A program made the translations under genes and the position numbers. The notes beneath the pieces are model-generated. The model worked only from the letters and a program-made list of their open reading frames with translations, ran no database searches and was not told the DNA's origin. From Roseburia hominis (GTDB lineage: Bacteria; Bacillota; Clostridia; Lachnospirales; Lachnospiraceae), in NCBI GenBank assembly GCA_040702975.1, contig CP159990.1, forward strand, positions 1,302,001 through 1,366,000: DNA of 64,000 nt, given 5' to 3'. This document shows, in pieces, positions 32,365 to 41,700 of this stretch (position 1 is the first letter of the stretch; every line of letters starts with the position of its first letter).

Positions 32365-33282
32365 ATGAAAGAGGTAATTAAAAAAGTCCCGCTGCCAATC
32401 TGCGGCGTGATGCTGGGCTTTGCGACACTGGGAAATCTGCTGCAGAGCTATTCGGAAGGAATCCGGTATGCCTGTGGAATCGTCTCAGCAATTTTACTGG
32501 TACTGTTTTTGCTGAAACTGATCATGTTCCCGAAGATGATAAAAGAGGATATGAAAAATCCAATCATGGCAAGTGTGTCTGGAACCTTTCCCATGGCACT
32601 CATGTTGCTGAGTACATACGTGAAGCCATTTATTGGGAAAGCTGCATTTTACATCTGGCTGTTCGCGATTGCACTTCATGTTGTATTGATTGTGTATTTT
32701 ACCATACAGTTTATCTTAAAATTGCAGATGCCAAAAGTGTTCGCCAGCTATTATATTGTATATGTGGGAATCGCAGTGGCAGCAGTAACAGCTCCGGCTT
32801 ATGAACAGCTTGGAATCGGAACAGCAGCCTTCTGGTTCGGGTTTGTGACATTAATCGGACTTCTTGTGCTGGTTACAATGCGTTATACAAAGTATAAGGA
32901 GGTGCCGGACCCGGCAAAACCGCTGATCTGTATCTATGCAGCTCCGACAAGTCTGTGTATCGTAGGTTATGTGCAGTCTGTCACTCCGAAGTCCAGAGGA
33001 TTTCTGCTGGCGATGCTGGCTGTGGCTACGGTGCTTTATATTTTTGCTGTGGCAAAGGCAGTAGGGTATTTGAAGCTGCCGTTCTTCCCGAGCTATGCGT
33101 CCTTCACCTTCCCCTTTGCGATCAGTGCGGTTGCCACTAAACAGACGATGGCTTGTCTGATGAACATGGGACAGCCGATGCCGGTTTTGAAATATGTGGT
33201 ATTGGTCGAGACGATTCTTGCAGTTTTGTTTGCAGTGTATACTTTGATTCGTTTTATGGGCTTCCTATTTGCAAAAAAATAA
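32365..33282 (+). CDS. TDT-family (TehA-like) membrane transporter
   Basis: A 305-residue protein with about ten helices, in the tellurite-resistance/dicarboxylate transporter family that includes TehA and SLAC1-type anion channels. Visible features are the N-terminal LPICGVMLGFATLGNLLQ, typical of the first pore helix, and evenly spaced hydrophobic segments. Family members move small anions such as formate, sulfite or dicarboxylates. Linked with the upstream Cys-rich protein and LysR regulator. Confidence 0.87.
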   Translation: MKEVIKKVPLPICGVMLGFATLGNLLQSYSEGIRYACGIVSAILLVLFLLKLIMFPKMIKEDMKNPIMASVSGTFPMALMLLSTYVKPFIGKAAFYIWLFAIALHVVLIVYFTIQFILKLQMPKVFASYYIVYVGIAVAAVTAPAYEQLGIGTAAFWFGFVTLIGLLVLVTMRYTKYKEVPDPAKPLICIYAAPTSLCIVGYVQSVTPKSRGFLLAMLAVATVLYIFAVAKAVGYLKLPFFPSYASFTFPFAISAVATKQTMACLMNMGQPMPVLKYVVLVETILAVLFAVYTLIRFMGFLFAKK

Positions 33283-33306
33283 AAGGGCTATGGTAAAACT
33301 AGCTGA

Positions 33307-33357
33307 AAAAGTGGTTGTTTATGCAAAAATATTGTATAAATAACCACTTTTCTTTTT
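33307..33357 (+). terminator. Terminator after the TDT transporter gene
   Basis: AAAAGTGGTTGTTTAT (33307-33322) pairs with ATAAATAACCACTTTT (33336-33351), 16 pairs with one G-U, followed by CTTTTTC. It is a strong intrinsic terminator separating the transporter from the amino acid ABC operon. Confidence 0.85.
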
Positions 33358-33503
33358 CACTGTACCATGGTAGAATAGGGAGAAATAAACGGAGAGAGCA
33401 AAAAGCCTGTCCGAGTATGTATAGCAGTCAGACAAATGCATGAAAGGCATTCGCCTGAGACACATGGAAACTGAAAATAATATGGATTGAGAGGAAGAAA
33501 ATT

Positions 33504-34268
33504 ATGAAAATGAAGAAATTAGGACTGGTACTTACAGCAATCGCGTGCATGGGAATGATCACTGCATGTGGTTCCAAGGATTCTGCAAAGGGGGATTCCA
33601 AAGGGGAGGAGAAAAAAACTCTGGTCATGGCGACCAATGCGGAGTTCCCGCCGTATGAGTATTATGAAGGAGACGAGATCGTAGGTATTGATGCTGAATT
33701 TGCAGCAGCGATCGCTGAGAAGCTGGGAATGGAACTTAAGATTGAGGATATGGCATTTAACTCCATCTTGTCTGCTGTCTCAAGTGGAAAAGCGGATCTC
33801 GGCGTTGCCGGAATGACGGTAGACGAGACCAGAAAGAAACAGGTTGATTTTAGTGATTCTTATTATACCGGCCGTCAGGTAATCATCGTAAAAGAGGACA
33901 GTGACATTGCAGGGCCGGACGGACTTGAAGGGAAGAAGATCGGTGTTCAGGAAGGGACAACGGGCGATATTTACACGACAGATGATTTCGGCGACGAGGC
34001 GATCGAGCGTTACAATAAGGGTATGGAAGCAGTGCAGGCACTTGCACAGGGCAAGATTGATGCAGTTGTCATTGATGACCAGCCGGCGCAGACCTTTGTC
34101 GAGCAGGTAGAAGGGCTTAAGGTTCTTGAGGCTGAATATGCGGAAGAGGATTATGCGATTGCGCTGAAAAAGGGCAATACGGAGCTTCTGGAAAAGGTCA
34201 ATGCTGCCATCAAAGAGCTGAAGGAAGACGGAACATTTGACGAAATCGTAGCAAAATACATTAAGTAA
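33504..34268 (+). CDS. Polar amino acid ABC transporter substrate-binding lipoprotein
   Basis: A 254-residue lipoprotein: signal peptide with lipobox (GMITAC, Cys near 22), Ser/Lys/Glu linker and an SBP_bac_3 domain (TLVMATNAEFPPYEYYEGDEIVG; VGVAGMTVDETRKKQVDFSD; GVQEGTTGDIY). It captures a polar amino acid outside the membrane for the permease and ATPase that follow with 25-base spacing and an overlap. The specificity (Gln, Arg, cystine) cannot be read from the sequence. Confidence 0.94.
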   Translation: MKMKKLGLVLTAIACMGMITACGSKDSAKGDSKGEEKKTLVMATNAEFPPYEYYEGDEIVGIDAEFAAAIAEKLGMELKIEDMAFNSILSAVSSGKADLGVAGMTVDETRKKQVDFSDSYYTGRQVIIVKEDSDIAGPDGLEGKKIGVQEGTTGDIYTTDDFGDEAIERYNKGMEAVQALAQGKIDAVVIDDQPAQTFVEQVEGLKVLEAEYAEEDYAIALKKGNTELLEKVNAAIKELKEDGTFDEIVAKYIK

Positions 34269-34293
34269 TTTTTGCAGATAGGCAGGTCCTGTA

Positions 34294-34980
34294 ATGAGTT
34301 TAAAAGAACGTTTTTATATAAATTTTATTGAAGATAACAGATGGCATTACATTGTGGACGGTTTGAAGGTTACCCTTTTGGTAACCTTCTGTGCCGTTAT
34401 GATTGGCGTGGTTCTGGGATTTTTGCTGGCAATCGTAAGGGCGACCTATGATAAGACAGGCAGGTTAAAGATAGCAAATGTACTTTGTAAGGTGTATATC
34501 ACGATCATCCGTGGAACTCCGGTCGTTGTTCAGCTTCTTATTATATATTTTGTGATTTTTGGGAGCGTGAATATCAGCAAAGAAATTGTGGCGGTTCTGG
34601 CCTTTGGTATGAATTCCAGCGCGTATGTGGCGGAAATCTTCCGTTCGGGAATCATGTCCGTGGATAACGGGCAGTTTGAGGCAGGACGAAGCCTCGGATT
34701 TAATTATACGCAGACGATGGTTCATATTATTATGCCGCAGGCGTTTAAAAATGTCCTTCCGGCGCTGGGAAATGAGTTCATTGTGCTGTTAAAAGAGACC
34801 TCTGTTGCCGGATATATTGCCCTTCAGGATCTGACTAAGGGCGGCGATATTATCCGAAGCCGTACATTTGATGCATTTATGCCGCTTATAGCAGTTGCAC
34901 TCATTTATCTTGTAATGGTTATGATATTTACGAAGCTGGTAGAGCTTTTGGAGAGGAGGCTGAGAAACAGTGATCATTAA
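34294..34980 (+). CDS. Polar amino acid ABC transporter permease
   Basis: A 228-residue HisMQ-type permease with about five helices. Conserved segments: [39 protein letters not shown] and the coupling EAA-like loop [25 protein letters not shown]. Length and order fit a homodimeric permease. It overlaps the ATPase start at 34970, indicating coupled translation. Confidence 0.94.
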   Translation: MSLKERFYINFIEDNRWHYIVDGLKVTLLVTFCAVMIGVVLGFLLAIVRATYDKTGRLKIANVLCKVYITIIRGTPVVVQLLIIYFVIFGSVNISKEIVAVLAFGMNSSAYVAEIFRSGIMSVDNGQFEAGRSLGFNYTQTMVHIIMPQAFKNVLPALGNEFIVLLKETSVAGYIALQDLTKGGDIIRSRTFDAFMPLIAVALIYLVMVMIFTKLVELLERRLRNSDH

Positions 34981-35713
34981 TGGAGAAGAATTGATTCGTG
35001 TGGAAGGCCTCCGCAAATCATTTGGCAGGTTTTATGCGCTGGATGGAATCGATGAGGTGATACGTAAAGGAGAGGTCGTGGTGATCGTAGGGCCGTCCGG
35101 CTCCGGGAAATCTACGTTTCTCAGATCGCTGAACCTTTTGGAGGTTCCGACGGAAGGCCACATTTATTTTGAAGGTGTGGACATTACCGATAAGTATGTG
35201 GATATTGACAAACACCGTCAGAAAATGGGAATGGTGTTCCAGCATTTCAACCTGTTCCCGCATAAGACGATTCTGGAAAATATTACGCTTGCTCCGATGA
35301 AGCTGCGAGGAAAGAGCAAAACCGAGGCCGAAGAGCGGGCAATGGAGCTTTTGAAACTGGTAGGACTGGAGGAAAAGGCGAATGCATATCCGTCCCAGCT
35401 TTCCGGTGGACAGAAGCAGAGAATCGCGATTGTTCGTTCGCTTGCCATGGATCCGGATGTGATGCTCTTTGACGAGCCGACCTCCGCTCTTGACCCGGAG
35501 ATGGTAGGCGAGGTGCTGGAGCTTATGAAGCAGCTCGCGCGGGAAGGCATGACCATGGTCGTGGTGACTCACGAGATGGGATTTGCCAGAGAAGTGGGAA
35601 GCAGGGTTTTATTTGTGGATGAAGGAAGAGTTAAGGAACAGGCGCCGCCGGAGGAGTTTTTCTCAAATCCGAAGGATGAAAGATTGCGGGAATTCTTATC
35701 GAAGGTGTTGTAA
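34970..35713 (+). CDS. Polar amino acid ABC transporter ATPase
   Basis: A 247-residue GlnQ/HisP-type ATPase: Walker [11 protein letters not shown]-loop [11 protein letters not shown], signature [11 protein letters not shown], Walker [18 protein letters not shown]-loop VVTHEMGFA. The start is a GTG at 34970, supported by GGAGAGGAGG upstream and the overlap with the permease; no in-frame ATG occurs before the Walker A region. The stop is followed after 3 bases by repeat D. Confidence 0.95.
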   Translation: MIINGEELIRVEGLRKSFGRFYALDGIDEVIRKGEVVVIVGPSGSGKSTFLRSLNLLEVPTEGHIYFEGVDITDKYVDIDKHRQKMGMVFQHFNLFPHKTILENITLAPMKLRGKSKTEAEERAMELLKLVGLEEKANAYPSQLSGGQKQRIAIVRSLAMDPDVMLFDEPTSALDPEMVGEVLELMKQLAREGMTMVVVTHEMGFAREVGSRVLFVDEGRVKEQAPPEEFFSNPKDERLREFLSKVL

Positions 35714-35716
35714 AAT

Positions 35717-35820
35717 GGATGCCTTTGGGTATACCTTGTGAAACGGCCGAATGGCCATACGGGATGCCCTTGGGTATACCTTGTGAAACGGCCGAATGGC
35801 CATGCGGGATGCCCTTGGGT
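35717..35820 (-). repeat. Intergenic repeat D, tandem copies
   Basis: Two full 45-base units plus a leading partial, in inverse orientation to 24087-24178. The units differ from each other at one base (CATACGG versus CATGCGG) and are one base shorter than the copies near glnA. They lie between the amino acid ABC operon stop and its terminator, so they are transcribed in the 3' untranslated region. Confidence 0.85.
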
Positions 35821-35841
35821 AAAATTTTTAAGAACGATATT

Positions 35842-35877
35842 GGCAGGACCAAAAGCACTTTGGTCCTGCCTGTTTGT
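35842..35877 (+). terminator. Terminator of the amino acid ABC operon
   Basis: GGCAGGACCAAA (35842-35853) pairs perfectly over 12 bases with TTTGGTCCTGCC (35859-35870) around a 5-base loop, followed by TGTTTGT. The strong stem with a modest T-run makes an efficient terminator likely. Confidence 0.8.
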
Positions 35878-36055
35878 ATTTGGAGTGATTTGATTTAGAA
35901 GGTCAGAAAGACGGTAATCTGGTGTCTGATAAAAGGTAAGGAAGCAACAGGGCAATAGAGTCTTTTTGTGATTGGATAAAGTCTTTTTTTATGTTATGAT
36001 ACATTATATATTATATGAAGGTTAAACTTATATACCCAACGGTAGGAGACAGGAA

Positions 36056-39010
36056 ATGATAAACAGACGAAGACCATCTAAGCAGATTATAGCTTGCATT
36101 ATGGTGATGATTTTTATTTTGCTTGCTTTTTTTTCATTTACCAGAGAGAATGAGCAGCGTATTATGGAACAAAATATGGGATATATCCAGGATAGTACGA
36201 TTCAGATTGCGGGACAAATTGATCAGGTATTCTCGGACGGGTATGCAAACATTCGTATTATGAGTGCATTTGTAAGCCAGTCGTTGGACAGGCCGGAGGT
36301 AGATATCGATCTTGTACGTGAGCTTGCAGAAGATTCTGTTTTTGATTTCCTTGAATTTGCAGATAAGGATGGCATGGACCATAACATTACAGGCGGCGTG
36401 TCAGATGCAAGAGACAGGAAGTACTATCTGGATGGAATGAAGGGAAATGTCGGTCTGGAGGTTATTTTTAATTCCCGCGCGACCCACGAGACATTGCTTA
36501 TGTTCTATTCGCCGGTTACCTTTGAGGGAGAGAACGTGGGTGTGCTTATCGGGGTGTATCAGGCGAGCAACAAGCTGGCAAAGATGCTTGATATAACGTA
36601 TTTTGGAGAATCGGCCAATCTGTATTTGTGCACACCGGAGGGAAGGGTGGCTGCAAGTAATCTGCCGCTGGATACCAATGAGGAACTCTATGTTACCGAT
36701 TTGGCAGAGGGGAATGAGAAACTGTCCGACAGTATGTATCAGGCGATGCAAAGCGGTCAGAGTCTTAATTTTACTCTGGAAACGCAGAAGTCTGGCGGGT
36801 GCATGACGAAATTGAAATCAGATTGGTATTTGATTCAGGTATTTCCGGAAGCGGCGAATGTCACCATGGTTCAGGAAGCCAATAATGCGGGAATCCGGCT
36901 GGAGACGATGCTTCTTTTGATTTTTGGCGTGGTTCTGGTGGTTATGGTTCATTTTTATCGGAAAGAGCAGCAGACGATAGCGGAGGTGGCAGAGGAAAGA
37001 GGGGAATATAAGAATGCGGTACTGGCTGATGCCATCATTGTGTTTGAGGCGAATATGACCAGGAATCAGATACAGGAAGGAATCTGGAAGAATAGGGACG
37101 GAAGCAGAAGGCCGCTGGAAGAAGTCCTGGGGCTGGAGCTGCCCTGTGATTATGATACATATATCGTGCGCTGGGCGGACACTTATGTGGACGAGGGATC
37201 AAGAACTTTGTTTTTGGAATATACCGGAAGAGAGTATCTTAATAAACAATTTGAGCAGGGAAAAAGTGAGATTACATTCGAGTATTATGCCAGATCGCTG
37301 GAGGGAGAGAAAATTTTTGTGCGACGCAGTACCTATCTGGCGGTAGACAAGAAAAGCGGCGATATCATTGCATACAATAATGTAAAGGACATTACGGATC
37401 AGAAACAGAAAGAGAATCAGATGCATCGGTATGAGCAAATGTTGATCATGACTGCATCGGGAATGCATCAGGGGGCGTGGCAGGTTGATTTGAGCGATTT
37501 CTCGACGGTCTATCTGTCTTTTGAGGATAACCATATTACGCCATGGGAGAAAGAGGATTGGAGTGTATGGTTTGCCAGACAGGAGCGGTATATTCATCAG
37601 GATGATATAGAGAAGGTCAGAGAGAAGTTGTCGGCAGCAAATCTGCTTAAAATGCCTGTCGCCGAAAAATTCAGGTGCGATTTCAGAAGCAGGGAAAGGA
37701 ACGAAAGTGGAATTCACAGGATGTATTCCGCCAGCGCATATAAGACGGAACTGGATGGGAAGCTGTACGTAAGTTTGATCACCATGGATAATACTGCGGC
37801 TATGGAAAATGAAATGAAGCAGAAGGCGTTAATCGAGGATGCACTGCTTAGAGCAGAGAATGCAAGTAAAGCAAAGACAAAGTTCCTGTTCAATATGTCT
37901 CATGATATCCGCACCCCGATGAATGCGATTATTGGGTTTACGACGCTTGCAATCAGACATGCGGACGATGCGGAACGAGTGCGCGGTTACCTTAAAAAAA
38001 TTGCAGATTCCGGCAATCATTTACTGTCTTTAATTAACGACGTGCTTGATATGAGCCGGATTGAGAATGGTAAAGTGCAGTTGGAAGAGACAGAGTACAG
38101 TCTGTCCGAGGTGGTACAGGAATTACAAAATATGCTGCTTTTAGAAGTGCAGTCCCGAAATCTGAAATTATATATTGAGATGGAGGATGTGACAGATGAT
38201 AAGGTCATCGGGGACAGACTTCGTTTGAAGCAGATTCTGCAGAACCTGCTCGGTAACGCCGTGAAATTTACAAATTCGGGAGGCAGAATCTGGGTTAAGG
38301 TTATGGAAAGACCGGGAAGAGACAAAACAATCTATGAATTTCGCGTAAAGGATACCGGAATCGGTATGAGCGAGGAATTTCTGAAGCGTGTTTTCGAGCC
38401 GTTTGAACGGGAACGTACATCGACTGTAAGTGGAGTTCAGGGTACCGGACTTGGTATGGCAATTACACGGAATCTTGTGGAGATGATGGAGGGAACGATT
38501 TCGGTCACCAGCAAGAAAGGGGAAGGAACTGAGTTTATTGTGCAGCTTCCTATGAAGCCTTTTATGGGCGAGCAGCAGGAAACGGTACATGTTGAGAAAG
38601 AGAATACTCATGAAATAAGTATGACCATGAAGGGGCGAAGAGTTCTTCTGGTCGAGGATAATGATCTGAATCGGGAAATTGCAGGAGAGATTCTGAGCGA
38701 GGCAGGTCTGTTAGTTGAGGAAGCCAATGACGGAAGTATTGCGGTCGAGAAACTTCTCGAACAGGGACCGGGTTATTATAGCCTTGTATTGATGGACGTT
38801 CAGATGCCGGTCATGGATGGCTATACTGCGACACGGACGATTCGCAGCTTTGATAATAAGGAGCTGGCCAGCATTCCGATCATTGCGATGACGGCGAATG
38901 CATTTGATGAAGATAAGAAGGAGGCATTTGCAAACGGTATGAATGCACATGTTGCCAAACCGATTGATGTGAAATTACTGTTAAAAGAGATGGAGGCAGT
39001 TATGGAATGA
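36056..39010 (+). CDS. Hybrid sensor histidine kinase / response regulator
   Basis: A 984-residue membrane sensor. A helix at about 10-28 and one near 284-303 bracket a 255-residue extracellular domain that looks like a double Cache domain (YYLDGMKGNVGLEVIF region). One or two PAS-like domains follow (about 320-590), then HisKA with H-box FLFNMSHDIRTPMNAIIG, HATPase with LLGNAVKFTN, DTGIGM and GTGLGMAITRNLVEMMEG, and a C-terminal receiver (LVLMDVQMPVMDGY with phospho-Asp, AMTANAF, AKPID). No output domain and no separate regulator gene are adjacent, so its target is elsewhere. Start set by GTAGGAGACAGG. Confidence 0.94.
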   Translation: MINRRRPSKQIIACIMVMIFILLAFFSFTRENEQRIMEQNMGYIQDSTIQIAGQIDQVFSDGYANIRIMSAFVSQSLDRPEVDIDLVRELAEDSVFDFLEFADKDGMDHNITGGVSDARDRKYYLDGMKGNVGLEVIFNSRATHETLLMFYSPVTFEGENVGVLIGVYQASNKLAKMLDITYFGESANLYLCTPEGRVAASNLPLDTNEELYVTDLAEGNEKLSDSMYQAMQSGQSLNFTLETQKSGGCMTKLKSDWYLIQVFPEAANVTMVQEANNAGIRLETMLLLIFGVVLVVMVHFYRKEQQTIAEVAEERGEYKNAVLADAIIVFEANMTRNQIQEGIWKNRDGSRRPLEEVLGLELPCDYDTYIVRWADTYVDEGSRTLFLEYTGREYLNKQFEQGKSEITFEYYARSLEGEKIFVRRSTYLAVDKKSGDIIAYNNVKDITDQKQKENQMHRYEQMLIMTASGMHQGAWQVDLSDFSTVYLSFEDNHITPWEKEDWSVWFARQERYIHQDDIEKVREKLSAANLLKMPVAEKFRCDFRSRERNESGIHRMYSASAYKTELDGKLYVSLITMDNTAAMENEMKQKALIEDALLRAENASKAKTKFLFNMSHDIRTPMNAIIGFTTLAIRHADDAERVRGYLKKIADSGNHLLSLINDVLDMSRIENGKVQLEETEYSLSEVVQELQNMLLLEVQSRNLKLYIEMEDVTDDKVIGDRLRLKQILQNLLGNAVKFTNSGGRIWVKVMERPGRDKTIYEFRVKDTGIGMSEEFLKRVFEPFERERTSTVSGVQGTGLGMAITRNLVEMMEGTISVTSKKGEGTEFIVQLPMKPFMGEQQETVHVEKENTHEISMTMKGRRVLLVEDNDLNREIAGEILSEAGLLVEEANDGSIAVEKLLEQGPGYYSLVLMDVQMPVMDGYTATRTIRSFDNKELASIPIIAMTANAFDEDKKEAFANGMNAHVAKPIDVKLLLKEMEAVME

Positions 39011-39066
39011 TAGTATCTGCTATAGAATGTCTTATTTCAGGGAGAGAGACAGCTGCAGAGAGATAG

Positions 39067-39387
39067 ATGATTTTAAAAATGATATCAGCAGGGCCAATGA
39101 TCTATTGCCTGGAGGAAAAAGATAATGGAGAAGGCCTTCAGAGGATTTTCCTTAATACGAATGTACATCCCCAAATAATTCAAAATAATGAATTTGATGG
39201 CGCAGTTCTGATTATGGCAGAAGGGAAACGTTTATCGGAGGAAGGCTGGGAAGATTGTCTTTATGCTTCAGAAATGGCGCAAAAGTATGAAAAACAGGAA
39301 TTACAGTTCATACCATATTATCTGTGGAATAACCGTGGGGAAGGTGAAATGACAGTTTGGGTCAGAAGCGAATCTAAAGTGGTATAA
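39067..39387 (+). pseudogene. C-terminal remnant of a GH127-type glycoside hydrolase
   Basis: A 106-codon frame matching only the last part of GH127 (DUF1680, beta-L-arabinofuranosidase-like) enzymes: AGPMIYCLEEKDNGE and the ending IPYYLWNNRGEGEMTVWVR are hallmark C-terminal segments. Full proteins have about 650 residues and the catalytic barrel is absent. A stop immediately precedes the ATG and no ribosome binding site is seen. It is a deletion relic, here left between the hybrid kinase and a terminator. Confidence 0.75.
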
Positions 39388-39415
39388 AAGCAGCTGGGTC
39401 TGGTAAAAAATAAGG

Positions 39416-39450
39416 AAGGCAGTGAAAGATCAATTTCCCTGCCTTTTTTT
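39416..39450 (+). terminator. Terminator after the GH127 remnant
   Basis: AAGGCAG (39416-39422) pairs with CTGCCTT (39439-39445) and continues into a T-run. It probably ends the hybrid kinase transcript. The following 39451-39776 is AT-rich and holds no gene that I can support; a promoter for the Uma2 gene (TATAAT at 39721) is the only clear element. Confidence 0.7.
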
Positions 39451-39776
39451 AATGGCTTTTTAGGGGAAATAAGATGATTCTCAACAAAAAAACTAAAAAA
39501 TAGGTTAGTTGATTAGTTAGAGAATCAGATTATTTGATTAGAGATAGAAAAGAAAGGCTTATGTATATTGGCATGTGTTTTGACAGAAGCAAATAGCCAT
39601 GGGTTGGATTGGAACTTTGCTGACCTGCATTGCGTAAAAGATATTTTGATAGTTCAATTTGCCTGATTTGGAAAAAATTATTCAACATTTTACCACTTTG
39701 ACAAAGGAAAAGCATGGTTATATAATGCGGACAAGTCATTTTAGAGTATGCGAGTAACGTAGGGGGAATAGAGAGT

Positions 39777-40568
39777 ATGAGATTTTATGGAATCAGAGAG
39801 AAAATGGAAGAAAAGGGCATCACACTTGGCATGTTGGCGGAAGGAACCAGGATTCCCTTGCCGGAATTGATTAAGGTAAGGGAGGGAGAAGAAGCACAGG
39901 TGAGTGTGGAAGAGAGGGAACGCCTGGAGAATTTACTGGAGCTTGAAAGCTTTGATGTTACGCCGAATGGAACGGAAAATATCATAAGGGAGAGCCCTGT
40001 GTATTTGGCGAGAAAGTCGGATTATACACTGGAGGATTATGATGCACTTCCTGATGATGTGCGGGCTGAGCTAATCGACGGGCAGTTTTTTGTGATGGAC
40101 GCTCCGTTTCTGGAACATCAGGTGGTCAGTGGTGCGCTTTATTTTGCAATGCAGCAGTATATTAGAGAGAAGAAGGGGACATGTTTTGTGCTTACGGCAC
40201 CGGTGGGAGTGCAGATCGACTGCGATGAGAAAACGGTGGTTCAGCCGGATATTCTTATTATTTGTGACCGTAAAAAGATGATAAAAAGAGGGATTATAGG
40301 TGCGCCGGATCTGATTGTGGAGATTTTATCTGAGTCTACCCGGAAAAAGGATATGGGTATTAAGCTGAGAAAATATAGGGATGCCGGAGTCAGGGAATAT
40401 TGGATGGTGGACATCAGGCACCGTCAGGTTATCGTCTATTACTTTGAAAAGGACGAGAACCCAATCATTTATGGATTTGAAGTGAAAGTACCGGTCGGAA
40501 TCTATGACGGTGAGCTGGAGATTGATTTTGAAGAAATCAAGGAGCGGTTGGAGCTGATTAGCGATTAG
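39777..40568 (+). CDS. Uma2-family (DUF820) PD-(D/E)XK protein with N-terminal HTH-like region
   Basis: A 263-residue protein. Residues about 1-60 resemble a short helix-turn-helix (ITLGMLAEGTRIPLPELIKV). The rest is a Uma2 domain: LEDYDALPDDVRAELIDGQFFVMDAP, EHQVVSGAL, VVQPDILII and APDLIVEILSESTRKKD, YRDAGVREYWMVDI. The fold is that of restriction-type nucleases with the acidic and Lys residues in place; the biological role is unproven. Uma2 genes are often present in several copies in some genomes. The start is well placed after GGGGGAATAG. Confidence 0.85.
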   Translation: MRFYGIREKMEEKGITLGMLAEGTRIPLPELIKVREGEEAQVSVEERERLENLLELESFDVTPNGTENIIRESPVYLARKSDYTLEDYDALPDDVRAELIDGQFFVMDAPFLEHQVVSGALYFAMQQYIREKKGTCFVLTAPVGVQIDCDEKTVVQPDILIICDRKKMIKRGIIGAPDLIVEILSESTRKKDMGIKLRKYRDAGVREYWMVDIRHRQVIVYYFEKDENPIIYGFEVKVPVGIYDGELEIDFEEIKERLELISD

Positions 40569-40600
40569 TGGAAGTAAGAAAACAGATTTTTGTCTGAGAA

Positions 40601-40637
40601 AAATTTCGCATTTAACTTTTTACGTCGCTTTTCTTAC
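40601..40637 (-). repeat. Intergenic repeat C, inverted copy
   Basis: Read on the minus strand this resembles the repeats at 20433 and 42424 (CGTAAAAAGTTAAATGCGAAATTT core). It also forms a hairpin with GTAAGAAAA at about 40574 and may act as the terminator between the convergent Uma2 and ogt genes. Confidence 0.4.
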
Positions 40638-40656
40638 TATTTGGCGGCACTCCGGC

Positions 40657-41196
40657 TTAGATCCGGGCACCCTCCAATTCTAATAATTTTTCTTTGATAT
40701 CCAGTCCGCCGGCGTAACCGACCAGACTGCCGTTTTTTCCGACGACACGGTGACAGGGAATCAGGATTATGATAGGATTCCGGTTGTTTGCCATGCCGAC
40801 AGCGCGACAGGCTTTCGGATTCCCGACCATTTGCGCAATTTCAGAATAGCATCTGGTCTCCCCGTAAGGGATGGTTCTGAGAGCCCTCCATACCGCTTGT
40901 TGGAATGGGGTACCTTGTGGAGCAAGCGGCAGCGTGAATTCCTGACGCTTTCCTTCCAGATACTCGGTAATCTGAGAAATGGCCCGGGTTACAAGAGGCA
41001 GGCAGCATTTGGTTGTTTGGTCTGTCAACTGTATTCCGGGAGAAGAGCATACGGCGGGAGAGAGTATCTGATTCTTGGCATTTCCATCTGGTCTGCGGGC
41101 AAGAGTGAGGTGCGTGATGGAACTCTCGGTATACCCGAGAATCATAGTTCCAATGCATGTTTCAAATGTGTGATAAGAGATATTTTGTGTTTTCAT
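40657..41196 (-). CDS. ogt: Methylated-DNA--protein-cysteine methyltransferase
   Basis: Repairs O6-methylguanine by moving the methyl group to its own Cys. The 179-residue protein carries the active-site PCHRVVG near residue 148 and the DNA-binding GTPFQQAVWRALRTIPYGETRCYSEIA segment, with NRNPIIILIPCHR leading into the active site. The N-terminal domain is loose, as in Ogt-type proteins. Transcribed alone on the minus strand. Confidence 0.93.
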   Translation of the reverse strand: MKTQNISYHTFETCIGTMILGYTESSITHLTLARRPDGNAKNQILSPAVCSSPGIQLTDQTTKCCLPLVTRAISQITEYLEGKRQEFTLPLAPQGTPFQQAVWRALRTIPYGETRCYSEIAQMVGNPKACRAVGMANNRNPIIILIPCHRVVGKNGSLVGYAGGLDIKEKLLELEGARI

Positions 41197-41249
41197 GTAG
41201 TTTATCGTTTCCCTTCGCGGTGTTATATATAAGTAATATCATGAGTAGG

Positions 41250-41284
41250 AGAGCACTGTCAATATTTGGCAGTGTTCCTTTTTT
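41250..41284 (+). terminator. Orphan terminator-like hairpin upstream of ogt
   Basis: GAGCACTGTC pairs with GGCAGTGTTC around AATATTT and is followed by six T. On the + strand it would stop transcription coming antisense through ogt, shielding the nan operon region. Confidence 0.6.
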
Positions 41285-41304
41285 GTTGCTATGCATACGA
41301 CAAA

Positions 41305-41368
41305 AACGTCCAGTGGACGTTATTTAGTTGCCAAGCATACCTGAAATAAGGTCCAGTGAACCTTATTT
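41305..41368 (+). repeat. Two related tandem hairpins
   Basis: AACGTCCAGTGGACGTT (41305-41321) is followed by AAATAAGG-TCCAGTGAA-CCTTATTT (41344-41368). Both hold GTCCAGTG within a palindrome and are followed by TATTT(T)AGT, so one looks like a diverged copy of the other. They stand in the 500-base gap before nanE with no gene. Confidence 0.5.
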
Positions 41369-41611
41369 TAGTCCTATGATCAGGAATGTTTTGAGAAAAC
41401 CCGGGGAATGATAGATAGTATTGACAACACTAAACGCATTGATAGAAAGTCCGTTCAAAAAAGGGAAGAAGTTTCTTCTTATATAAAAAATTGTATTTAC
41501 AAGTAAGTTGTACTTGCTGCGCTGATTGTGAAAGAAGGTGCAAAAAACTATGCAAATTAACCAAAAAATCTACTGAAATATGTAAGAAATGACAGATTGT
41601 TTGAGAAACGT

Positions 41612-41670
41612 TTGAAAGCACTTTCCAAGCACGGTGAAAGTATTGAATAAAAAAAACTGCCGTGTATACT
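41612..41670 (+). promoter_or_regulatory. Promoter and operator of the nan-nag operon
   Basis: TTGAAT at 41643-41648, a 16-base spacer and TATACT at 41665-41670 form the promoter. Upstream, the perfect palindrome GAAAGCACTTTC (41614-41625) is followed by a second GAAAG half at 41636, a spacing that suits RpiR-family binding; the same palindrome is one base away from a CcpA cre site. Either the operon's own RpiR protein or CcpA could bind. Confidence 0.55.
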
Positions 41671-41700
41671 TGGGATTACCAACGAAGGAGGATAAAAAGT

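Noticed and set aside
35569..35955. Minus-strand frames with repeated peptide GHSAVSQGIPKG
   Set aside because: The repetition comes from repeat D DNA; the frames overlap the ATPase end and a terminator and have no start site.
39530..39739. 69-codon minus-strand frame before the Uma2 gene
   Set aside because: AT-rich, no ribosome binding site, overlaps the Uma2 promoter region.
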